Of a stretch of DNA of 6,297 nucleotides, positions 1 through 5,001 are shown one piece after another. The stretch comes from Nitrospirota bacterium. Its GTDB lineage: Bacteria; Nitrospirota; Nitrospiria; Nitrospirales; Nitrospiraceae. Within the stretch, counting starts at the first letter, position 1. Every line of letters begins with the position of its first letter. The notes beneath the pieces are model-generated. The model was given only the letters and a program-made list of their open reading frames with translations. It was not told where the DNA came from and did not search any database. Made by a program: the position numbers and the translations under genes. The stretch covers positions 1 through 6,297 of the forward strand of contig JACPZN010000005.1 of the NCBI GenBank assembly GCA_016195505.1. The letters run 5' to 3'.

Positions 1-338
1 AGCAGGTTCAATTGTTCACCGTTGACGGCCACGAATGGCCGCATGAGCCATATATGCAGGGCGCGGATCAAGTCAGCACCATGGAGTTCGGCGGGTCTGA
101 GATCATCAACATCTATCTCACAGGCGGCGCAGGAGGTCCGAACAAGATCGTTGGCGACTATCTGTGGAAGAACCAACGTCCGGCGTTTGCCAACGCAGGG
201 CAATGGGGCCTCTTCAAGGTAATGCCGATGGACGATCAGCGGATTCTTCCGTTGACGCCCCAGGTTCCGCCGACCAAGACGGCGGAGAGTGAAAATGCCG
301 GAGGGGCCGTTTCGCGAACGTCGACGGTTGGACGGTAA
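1..338 (+). CDS. Multicopper oxidase / cupredoxin-repeat protein, C-terminal fragment
   Basis: The reading frame is open from the left edge (first complete codon at base 3) to TAA at 336-338, giving 111 visible residues of a longer protein. The segment FTVDGHEW, followed by EIINIYL, GGAGG, a GDYLW segment and a closing QWGLFKVMP, matches the last beta-sandwich of multicopper-oxidase-like proteins, where the usual pattern is F-x-x-HGH-x-W, then GDYL, then W-G-hydrophobic-hydrophobic-V. The first His of HGH is Asp here, and no HCH trinuclear-copper motif is visible, so this last domain may not bind copper; upstream domains lie outside the window. About 35 low-complexity residues rich in Pro, Thr, Ser and Ala follow the domain. 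Such proteins are normally periplasmic or surface oxidases or electron-transfer proteins. The family call is fairly firm, the substrate unknown. An internal TTG at base 12 is not a credible start. Confidence 0.62.
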   Translation, partial: QVQLFTVDGHEWPHEPYMQGADQVSTMEFGGSEIINIYLTGGAGGPNKIVGDYLWKNQRPAFANAGQWGLFKVMPMDDQRILPLTPQVPPTKTAESENAGGAVSRTSTVGR

Positions 339-420
339 GAACGACGATGGCGGCGGATCGTTGAAGATGCGAAGACACCGCCGGAATGAGTGCGAGGCCG
401 GTTCAAATCACCCTGACCAT

Positions 421-442
421 GGGGGAGCATTTATGCTCCCCC
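421..442 (+). terminator. Strong GC-rich hairpin, probable terminator or mRNA end
   Basis: A perfect 10-bp inverted repeat (GGGGGAGCAT and ATGCTCCCCC) is separated by only TT. As RNA it is best drawn as an 8-bp stem with a 6-nt loop. It lies 83 nt after the upstream stop codon and 20 nt before the next gene's probable start. There is no U-run after it, so it may act as a factor-dependent 3' end or a transcript-stabilising structure rather than a classical intrinsic terminator. Its closeness to the next start also allows a role in that gene's leader. Confidence 0.5.
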
Positions 443-461
443 GTACATTGTGCCTCTAACG

Positions 462-1247
462 ATGGTGAACATGACTGTGCATGCCTCGCGCATCGTGGCG
501 TCTATCTGTCACTCGATCGCTTTAAGCGTTTTCGTGAGCGGTTCGTTCGCAGCCTGGGCTTACGAGGAAACGACGGTGTCGAACGGTGGCACGGTAACTG
601 GGACCGTGCAGTTTTCCGGAGAACTTCCGGCGCCCACGTCATTCGAGCTTCGCCGATATCCCAATCGAGTCTATTGCGGAGCGCTGTCCGATGGGTCCGG
701 GTACCGGCTGCTTCGAGAAGTAGCCGTTGGAACTCAGCAAGGTCTGAAAGATGTGATCGTGACGATCGAGGGTGTTGAGAAAGGCAAACCGTTCGAGTTT
801 CAGGAGACGAAACTGGAGGCAAATATCTGTCAGTTCGTCCCGTTCGTGTCCATCGTGCGGGAGCACCATCCTCTGACGGTGACGAATCTGGATCAGGTCG
901 CGCATGATTTGCAGATCTATGAACGGGACCGCGAGCATGTGTTCATCATGTTCCACCGGCCAGCGCTTACCAAGTCCGGGACGAGTGACATCATCCGTTT
1001 CACCGGGAACCGACGCGGCGTCATCATGCAATGCGGCATGCATCCCTTCATGCAAGGACACGGACTTGCCGTCGAGAATCCGTACTATGCGATCACCGGA
1101 CTCGAGGGCACCTTTACGATCAAGGATCTCCCGGCTGGCACCTATCGGATCAAGGCCTGGCATCCGATCCTGGGAGAGAAAGTGCAAGACGTGATAGTGG
1201 CTGCGAACGGCATCACATCGTTGGGATTCAGCTTTGAGGCGAACTAG
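462..1247 (+). CDS. Exported cupredoxin-like copper protein with C-terminal carboxypeptidase-regulatory-like domain
   Basis: From ATG 462 the product is 261 aa. Starts at GTG 450 and ATG 471 are also possible, and none has a good Shine-Dalgarno site. Residue numbers below use the 450 start. Residues 8-37 form a signal peptide ending near AWA. A beta-rich region from about 47 carries C76 and C127, a possible disulfide pair. Next comes a cupredoxin core with TVTNLDQVAHDLQ (H152) and the metal loop CGMHPFM (C195, H198, M201). The C-terminal 50 residues (TFTIKDLPAGTYRIKAWHP onward) are a typical carboxypeptidase-regulatory-like beta-sandwich. His-Cys-His-Met is the type-1 copper ligand set, so a periplasmic electron carrier or copper-binding protein is likely. 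The C-x2-H-x2-M spacing differs from plastocyanin (C-x2-H-x4-M). Only 2 nt separate it from the next gene, so the two are probably co-transcribed. Confidence 0.8.
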   Translation: MVNMTVHASRIVASICHSIALSVFVSGSFAAWAYEETTVSNGGTVTGTVQFSGELPAPTSFELRRYPNRVYCGALSDGSGYRLLREVAVGTQQGLKDVIVTIEGVEKGKPFEFQETKLEANICQFVPFVSIVREHHPLTVTNLDQVAHDLQIYERDREHVFIMFHRPALTKSGTSDIIRFTGNRRGVIMQCGMHPFMQGHGLAVENPYYAITGLEGTFTIKDLPAGTYRIKAWHPILGEKVQDVIVAANGITSLGFSFEAN

Positions 1248-1249
1248 GC

Positions 1250-1756
1250 ATGGTGTTTTCTCGATACCTTCATACGGTGACTATTGCTGTGTGTGCTGGT
1301 GTGATGGCGGTTCACGCGGTCGCTGCCGAAGGCGTATCGGCGCCCCTGGTCAGTCGTGTCGAAGTCGTACTGGCGAGCCATTACAAGAACCAAGTAGCCA
1401 CATTGACAGAAGAATTTGCTCAAGCAGGGATGACCAACGTCCACTTTCAGTTTGTCAGACAGGGGCGACCACCGCAAAACATCGGTCTAGGCCGAGAAGT
1501 TCCGGCTGACAAGGCGCGGGAGGCGATACGATTGGCACTCAAGTACAACCTCGGGGTGGGGATTCTGCTGCCAGAGCGACTCTTTCCTCCACGATTTGTG
1601 ACAATCGCATCGTCGAACTATGACGACACGGTCGAATTCCCCATCGATCAGGCTGCCCTCATCCAACTCCAGAATCCAAAATTAACAACGGAAGAGTTTC
1701 ATCGTCTCTACAGGCGTCTGACATCTTCCCGAGCCGAACCGCAGGGTCGATATTAA
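1250..1756 (+). CDS. Exported protein of unknown function (168 aa)
   Basis: ATG 1250 begins 2 nt after the preceding TAG, with only a weak GAGG 10 nt upstream, so translation is probably coupled to the cupredoxin gene. Residues 1-26 look like a signal peptide (hydrophobic core, cleavage near AVAA). The mature part has no cysteine. It appears alpha/beta: a strand around VSRVEVVLASHY, an amphipathic helix around residues 84-98 (ADKAREAIRLALKYN), a hydrophobic strand GVGILLPE, and a C-terminal helical segment LTTEEFHRLYRRLT. I do not recognise a named family. Its position between a cupredoxin and an SmbP-like protein suggests a periplasmic accessory role in the same process, by context only. Confidence 0.8.
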   Translation: MVFSRYLHTVTIAVCAGVMAVHAVAAEGVSAPLVSRVEVVLASHYKNQVATLTEEFAQAGMTNVHFQFVRQGRPPQNIGLGREVPADKAREAIRLALKYNLGVGILLPERLFPPRFVTIASSNYDDTVEFPIDQAALIQLQNPKLTTEEFHRLYRRLTSSRAEPQGRY

Positions 1757-1763
1757 GGAGGAG
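1755..1763 (+). promoter_or_regulatory. Strong Shine-Dalgarno site overlapping a stop codon
   Basis: AAGGAGGAG begins inside the TAA stop of the upstream gene and ends 2 nt before ATG 1766; the AGGAGG core at 1756-1761 is 4 nt from the start. It fixes the start of the SmbP-like gene. It is much stronger than the sites of the two genes before it, so the small metal-binding protein may be made in larger amounts. Confidence 0.7.
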
Positions 1764-1765
1764 AT

Positions 1766-2218
1766 ATGAGGCTGCTTCAGACGATAAGGGGCTGGATTGT
1801 GGCGATGGTCGTGCTGATAGGCCTGGCTGCGGTGTGGCTTCCCTTTGTCTCGGATGTGAGCATGGCAGGTGCATTAGAGCCGCCCAGGTCAAGTCTACAA
1901 GAGCAGGGCGAAGGTCTGATGAAGAACGTCGAAGAGATGGTGGCGCATGGCGGAATGGGCGATGCGAAGGCCATCGTCCATCACTGCGGAGAGGCTATGC
2001 GGTACGCCGAAGCGCTTATCAAGCAGCTCTCAGCGTCAGACCCCCGTCGGAGCGTTGCTGTGATTCCACTCAATGAAGTGATCCGGCAGTGCACTCGGGT
2101 GTCGGAAATCGGCAGCCACGCCGATCCAGGGTTGCTTCTCAATCCCGCTATAAAAGCCCGTACCGCTGCGCGGGAGTCGATCAAATCGCTTGGATTGATC
2201 AGAACCAGCAAGAGGTAG
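1766..2218 (+). CDS. SmbP-like small metal-binding protein (exported, 150 aa)
   Basis: The start is fixed by the strong Shine-Dalgarno site just upstream. Residues 1-36 give a basic N-terminus and a hydrophobic core (IVAMVVLIGLAAVWLPF), a signal peptide or possibly an anchor. The mature part is helical. Residues 56-83 read EEMVAHGGMGDAKAIVHHC followed by GEAMRYAEA. This aligns by eye with the helical repeat of SmbP from Nitrosomonas europaea (E-E-A-V-A-H-G-K-x-G-H then H-A-x-E-A), a periplasmic four-helix copper-binding protein. A second, more diverged unit covers roughly 98-143. Candidate metal ligands are H61, H72, H73, C74, C109 and H118. It is far less His-rich than true SmbP, so metal capacity is probably low or altered. 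It is the last gene of the cluster, and its TAG lies inside the terminator stem. Confidence 0.68.
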   Translation: MRLLQTIRGWIVAMVVLIGLAAVWLPFVSDVSMAGALEPPRSSLQEQGEGLMKNVEEMVAHGGMGDAKAIVHHCGEAMRYAEALIKQLSASDPRRSVAVIPLNEVIRQCTRVSEIGSHADPGLLLNPAIKARTAARESIKSLGLIRTSKR

Positions 2219-2240
2219 TCCGGACCTCTTCCAGTTTTCT
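2210..2240 (+). terminator. Rho-independent-type terminator containing the stop codon
   Basis: AAGAGGT (2210-2216) pairs perfectly with ACCTCTT (2224-2230) across a 7-nt loop. TTTTCT follows at 2235-2240 after a 4-nt spacer. The left arm holds the last codons of the SmbP-like gene, and its TAG stop (2216-2218) spans the stem-loop junction. The 7-bp stem is modest and the U-tract short, so termination may be partial. Confidence 0.5.
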
Positions 2241-2610
2241 GCAGGGACGTCAGGCTGGAGTGAGGTGGCGTTGAGCACAAAATGAGCACACTGAGCAGAC
2301 CGCTTGACGAAGTCGCGTCTCTGGGCATAGCATCTGGCCAGGGCGTTCCAGCCCCGCTGACTGCCCTATCTCTCGCGTTTCCTGGTCCTTCCTCGCGCGA
2401 CCGATTCTCCAGTCTCCGCCGCTCCAACGCCTGAATTAATCTGCACCGCTCTTCACGGGGCGCCCATGAGTCCAAGGATTTATGTGGGGGCCTGCCAAAT
2501 TCCGCGACCGACACGCGGTTGCGTCTGCTCTGTGCGCCGCATGACACGGTCAAGTCGCACGATCCAAAGTAAACCTGGTGGTGACTTCCTCCTGCTGAGG
2601 AAGAGAGGAA
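2231..2610 (+). other. Intergenic region, no convincing gene
   Basis: About 380 nt lie between the SmbP-like terminator and the next Shine-Dalgarno site. I see no plus-strand reading frame with a start, ribosome site and protein-like composition. A long minus-strand frame crosses the region, but it also runs antisense through two real genes and reads as low-complexity Arg/Ser/Pro sequence. Small structures present are a loosely spaced GAGCA triplet (2273-2298), a CCGCG/CGCGG inverted repeat with a 7-nt loop near 2504-2520, and the palindrome GGGCGCCC near 2458-2465. The promoter for the downstream gene is presumably here, but I could not place a confident -35/-10 pair. Confidence 0.5.
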
Positions 2611-2616
2611 AGGAGG
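2611..2616 (+). promoter_or_regulatory. Shine-Dalgarno site fixing the start at 2623
   Basis: AGGAGG lies 6 nt before ATG 2623 in a purine-rich stretch. The first frame downstream has only 37 codons but encodes a clear signal peptide. This strong site therefore marks the true 5' end of the frame-broken gene rather than a 37-aa peptide gene. Confidence 0.65.
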
Positions 2617-2622
2617 AGATTT

Positions 2623-3127
2623 ATGCGTCCCATTCTTGTCAGCATCGTTGTGGCGGCGGGCCTGATGTGGTGTGGGAACCTCACGTTTGCCGGTGAGGCC
2701 GGCCAAGCTAAGCCCCCATGCACAAACACCTACTGACCACGGTCGCGAAGGTCCAATCGGGTTTAGTGTTTTTTAAACCGACGGCTGGCTTGCAGGATCG
2801 TGCGGTCAGCGTCCACAAGGCTGAGCGCAAGGGCTATACGAGGCAAAGGAGGGTGATGAAGTCGTCTTGGTCATAGATGAGAGCAACCTCCTGATCGATC
2901 TGCACAGGAAGGGTCTTGAGCCTGCAGGACATCGCCTCGTCGCTGGCAAACTGACCTATGCGGACCCGTTCTGGGAAGTCATCGAGATCACCAATGCTGA
3001 AGAGAAGCACACGTTTGCTATGGATGAGGCTGTAGGCAGCAAGCTTTCCATGCTGAAGGAAGGCAAACTCGTTTGGGCGGAGTTGAACGAAGACAACATG
3101 GTCGTCGATATCGCCCCGACCCGCTGA
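2623..3127 (+). pseudogene. Exported two-repeat beta-rich protein, interrupted by two frameshifts
   Basis: Three successive frames join into one protein. Frame one (2623-2736) encodes a signal peptide (MRPILVSIVVAAGLMWCG, cleavage near FAG) and stops early. Frame two, from about 2718, gives MHKHLLTTVAKVQSGLVFF and continues to about 2833. Frame three runs from 2834 to TGA 3125-3127. Adding one C to the C5 run at 2713-2717 and one G to the G3 run at 2831-2833 restores exactly 169 codons (168 aa) with no internal stop. The mature part holds two related units, about residues 39-97 and 104-165. They end in KEGDEVVLVIDESNLLIDL and KEGKLVWAELNEDNMVVDI, so this is a duplicated small beta-barrel-like domain. 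I recall similar unnamed exported proteins in Nitrospira; function unknown. The intact reading suggests base-call indels or very recent inactivation. A separate TTG-initiated 86-aa gene at 2867 is less likely. Confidence 0.68.
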
Positions 3128-3177
3128 ATGCAGATGCGCCCTGAGAGAGGGGCAGTTGGCTCGTTGGATATCGCAAT

Positions 3178-3291
3178 GTGAAGCTGCGCGCCGTGTTCGA
3201 TTTCCTCTTCCAGCTGCCGGTGAATTTTCGACCGCAGGAGGAGTTTGATCAGGAGCCAAAACCGGAGCCGAGCCGGCCGTGTGGCCCATGA
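3178..3291 (+). CDS. Possible small protein (37 aa), unrecognised
   Basis: This GTG-initiated frame reads MKLRAVFDFLFQLPVNFR and ends in a Glu/Pro/Arg-rich tail. Codon third positions are about 70% G or C, as in nearby real genes, which argues that the stretch is or was coding. No Shine-Dalgarno site precedes the GTG. The frame could instead begin at ATG 3128, directly after the preceding TGA, if one G were missing from the G4 run near 3149-3152. That would give about 54 residues and add a sixth indel of the kind seen in both neighbours. No family is recognised. It lies in the 183-nt gap between the two broken genes. Confidence 0.27.
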   Translation: MKLRAVFDFLFQLPVNFRPQEEFDQEPKPEPSRPCGP

Positions 3292-3304
3292 ACGGGGATA
3301 GCCC

Positions 3305-3310
3305 AGGAGG
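3305..3310 (+). promoter_or_regulatory. Shine-Dalgarno site choosing ATG 3317 over ATG 3311
   Basis: AGGAGG directly abuts ATG 3311, too close for initiation, but sits 6 nt before the in-frame ATG 3317. This is the same spacing as for the gene at 2623. The later start also leaves a better signal peptide (MRSVEARRMLVGALVVGG). Confidence 0.6.
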
Positions 3311-3316
3311 ATGGCA

Positions 3317-4269
3317 ATGAGGAGTGTCGAGGCGAGGCGGATGCTGGTGGGGGCGCTGGTTGTCGGAGGCTTGTGCGGCCTTGAGCTGGCCTGGGGCTTG
3401 GACGTGGCCGACGTCAATCCGGAGTGGACGCCCGAGGGGAAAAAGATTGCGGCCCAGCGGGCCAAGCTTCCTGCCTATGACGAGATGGTGCTCGTTCCGG
3501 CCGGATCCTTCCTCATGGGCAGCGATAAGAAGGTGGATAAGAACGCTTATGCGCCGGAGTTCCCGCGACGAAAGGTCTACCTAGATGGGTTCGAGATTGA
3601 CAAGTATGAAGTGACAACGGTGCAGTTCCTGAAATTTGTGTTGGTGACCGACCGGCCGCCGCTGGTGGACTGGCGATACGAGGGGGCAATTTCCAGGAGT
3701 CCATGGCTGCCCATCCGGTGATGCACGTGTCATGGGACGACGCCGACGCCTACTGCAAGTGGGCGGGGAAGCGTTTGCCGACCTCGGCGGAGTGGGAGAA
3801 GGCGGCGAGAGGCGAGGACGGGCGCCTCTATCCGTGGGGTAACCAATTGCCAGGCCCGAGCCGCGCCAACTTCGGCCGCACCGGCTTGTCCGGGCCGGTA
3901 CGCGACCGGCCGGAGCGGCTGCTGCTCTATCCGCCGATCATCTCGGTGAACAAGTACGAGAATGCGGTCAGCCCCTATGGGGCGTCTATCAGATGTCCGG
4001 CAATGTGGCGGAATGGACAGCCGACTGGTACGACTCGAACTATTACAAGAATGCGCCGGACCGGAATCCCGAGGGACCGGAGCGCGGGACGCAGAAGGCT
4101 TTTCGCGGCGGCGGGTGGATCGACAGCCGCCTGAGCATTCGTCCGGCCCAGCGCAACGGGGCCGAACCCAACACGAAGATGAACTGGGCTGGGCTTCCGC
4201 TGTGCCCGCTCAGTCATGGACGTGCAGACGGATAAGCCGACCGGCCAGGACGGACGCCCCGCGCCATAA
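3317..4269 (+). pseudogene. Exported SUMF1/FGE-fold protein, interrupted by three frameshifts
   Basis: The protein reads through three frame changes to TAA 4267-4269, about 317 residues. Segment one has a signal peptide, then MVLVPAGSFLMGS and FEIDKYEVTTVQFLKF, hallmarks of the formylglycine-generating-enzyme (SUMF1) fold. Segment two, from about 3688, has HPVMHVSWDDADAYCKWAG, KRLPTSAEWEKAARG and YPWGN. Segment three, from about 3984, has VYQMSGNVAEWTADWYD and FRGGGW. A last shift near 4191-4193 recovers the family ending GFRCARS. The inferred sites are the G5 run at 3682-3686 (one G missing), the G4 run at 3979-3982 (one missing or two extra), and GGG at 4191-4193 (one extra). The segment after FRGGGW (IDSRLSIRPAQRNG) lacks the catalytic cysteines of true FGE, so this is probably a non-enzymatic periplasmic family member. 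All motifs are intact, which points to indel errors or very recent loss. Confidence 0.8.
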
Positions 4270-4330
4270 GACCTGCGAGGGAGCGGAGGGGACAGGGGTC
4301 GTCATAAAAGGAGAGCCTTGTGTTGTGAGT

Positions 4331-4356
4331 GAAGCCCCCGAAATGCCGGAGGCTTC
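4331..4356 (-). terminator. Hairpin between convergent genes, best formed on the minus-strand transcript
   Basis: GAAGCCCCCG (4331-4340) and CGGAGGCTTC (4347-4356) form a 10-bp stem with a 6-nt loop. One position is a C/A mismatch in plus-strand RNA but a G-U wobble in minus-strand RNA, so the minus transcript folds better. It lies just beyond the stop of the short minus-strand ORF and 61 nt after the SUMF1-like gene. No U-tract follows on either strand. Confidence 0.5.
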
Positions 4357-4362
4357 CCATTG

Positions 4363-4385
4363 ATGTCCTCAGCGCTTGAGGACAT
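4363..4385. terminator. Second, perfect 9-bp hairpin containing the minus-ORF stop codon
   Basis: ATGTCCTCA (4363-4371) pairs perfectly with TGAGGACAT (4377-4385) around a 5-nt loop. The stop codon of the minus-strand ORF (complement at 4369-4371) is in the stem. Being symmetric, it folds equally well from either strand. Only 6 nt separate it from the hairpin at 4331-4356, so together they look like a bidirectional transcription end. Confidence 0.45.
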
Positions 4386-4551
4386 GAGCGGCAATCCACT
4401 CCTTGGCGTCACACGCCACGGTGACCAGGGTCTTAAGGTCATTGAAACCGAATGAGGGAGGTTCCATTGCGCCATTCCTAGACTGATCCTTGAACAGCTG
4501 GGAGTAACATGGCACCCAGTGCAGGAAGACAACTTCGCATAGAGGTGCCAT
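4369..4551 (-). CDS. Short ORF of unknown function, possibly a gene remnant
   Basis: This 60-aa minus-strand frame starts at ATG 4551 and ends in two hairpins. The second half looks protein-like (GAMEPPSFGFNDLKTLVTVA, then CDAKEWIAAHVLKR), with mostly G or C in third codon positions; the first half (CEVVFLHWVPCYSQLF) is less convincing. No clear Shine-Dalgarno site precedes ATG 4551. An inner ATG at 4467 has AGGA upstream and would give a 33-residue product. The frame stays open upstream into the 3' end of the tRNA gene, so its true 5' end is uncertain. I recognise no family. It could be a small gene or the tail of a gene lost when something integrated beside the tRNA. Confidence 0.35.
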   Translation of the reverse strand: MAPLCEVVFLHWVPCYSQLFKDQSRNGAMEPPSFGFNDLKTLVTVACDAKEWIAAHVLKR

Positions 4552-4594
4552 CTGCCTAACTAGAACTAATTTAGTACCGCGTAAGCTGTTGAAA

Positions 4595-4670
4595 TGGTGC
4601 CGAGGGACAGAATCGAACTGTCGACACCAGCCTTTTCAGGGCTGTGCTCTACCAACTGAGCTACCTCGGC
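4595..4670 (-). tRNA. tRNA-Phe (anticodon GAA)
   Basis: The reverse strand gives a complete 76-nt cloverleaf. The acceptor is GCCGAGG paired with CCTCGGC, with an A discriminator and encoded CCA. T8-A9 are followed by a GCTC/GAGC D-arm. The anticodon stem CAGCC/GGCTG encloses loop CTGAAAA, and the T-arm GACAG/CTGTC encloses TTCGATT. The anticodon occupies plus-strand bases 4635-4637. All stems pair fully, so it should be functional. It is a single tRNA, not part of a visible array. Confidence 0.97.
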
Positions 4671-4985
4671 ACACTGATTTATTGCGGAGTTGGATCTAAA
4701 GGTTTCTGGTACTCCCGCCACGTGCCCCAGAACTTGCGCATATTACCAAGATGACCGATCAGAGTTCTACCTCTTTCATGCGGACAGAATCGACCATCCC
4801 CCAGATCTTGGGGATACAGAGCGCTGCCGTCTACTGTGAACGGGACATCATGAGGGATATCCGACGATTGTCATGTAGGGAGCGAGAGTGATGGAGAATG
4901 GAAAACCCTATTCAGGAGTCGTGGTCTCAGGTATGCTTTAATCGACCGCTTAGGTTTCGTGCGGGTCAGTCCATGATTGTGGGGT
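4671..4985. other. Intergenic region between tRNA-Phe and the omptin-like unit
   Basis: I see no convincing gene in this stretch. A 46-codon plus-strand frame (4751-4891) has no ribosome site and no recognisable motif. The region should hold the divergent promoters for the minus-strand tRNA and the plus-strand two-gene unit, but no -35/-10 pair is clear enough to call. The only notable structure is the near-palindrome at 4796-4815. Confidence 0.45.
4796..4815. promoter_or_regulatory. 20-bp near-palindrome, possible operator or short hairpin
   Basis: ATCCCCCAGATCTTGGGGAT is symmetric at 9 of 10 paired positions, centred on AGATCT. It lies 187 nt upstream of the small membrane protein gene and 126 nt from the tRNA 5' end. 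A dimeric regulator site is possible; nothing else supports it. Confidence 0.22.
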
Positions 4986-5001
4986 AAGAGGAGATTTAGC
5001 C

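Noticed and set aside
639..1187. 182-codon minus-strand frame
   Set aside because: It is entirely antisense to the cupredoxin gene, which has clear motifs and a signal peptide.
2273..2298. Three GAGCA copies in a row
   Set aside because: Spacing is uneven (11 and 9 nt) and the third copy is shorter, so this is probably chance rather than an operator array.
2466..2696. 76-codon plus-strand frame
   Set aside because: It overlaps the strong Shine-Dalgarno site and signal peptide at 2623 in another frame, and lacks its own ribosome site.
1981..2706. 241-codon minus-strand frame
   Set aside because: It runs antisense through the SmbP-like gene and into the signal-peptide gene at 2623. It has no family motif and reads as Arg/Ser/Pro-rich sequence typical of shadow frames in GC-rich DNA.
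3238..3255. Resemblance to the 5' end of 16S rRNA (GAGTTTGATC)
   Set aside because: Only about ten bases match, the following bases do not fit, and no other rRNA sequence is present.
2834..3465. Two long minus-strand frames (to 3289 and 3465)
   Set aside because: They are antisense shadows of the frame-broken exported protein and of the start of the SUMF1-like gene, with no recognisable domain.
2623..4269. Programmed frameshifting as the reason for the broken genes
   Set aside because: Five sites in two genes are too many, and no convincing slippery-site plus downstream structure or stop arrangement was seen at each site.
4751..4891. 46-codon plus-strand frame after the tRNA
   Set aside because: No ribosome site, mixed codon composition and no motif.
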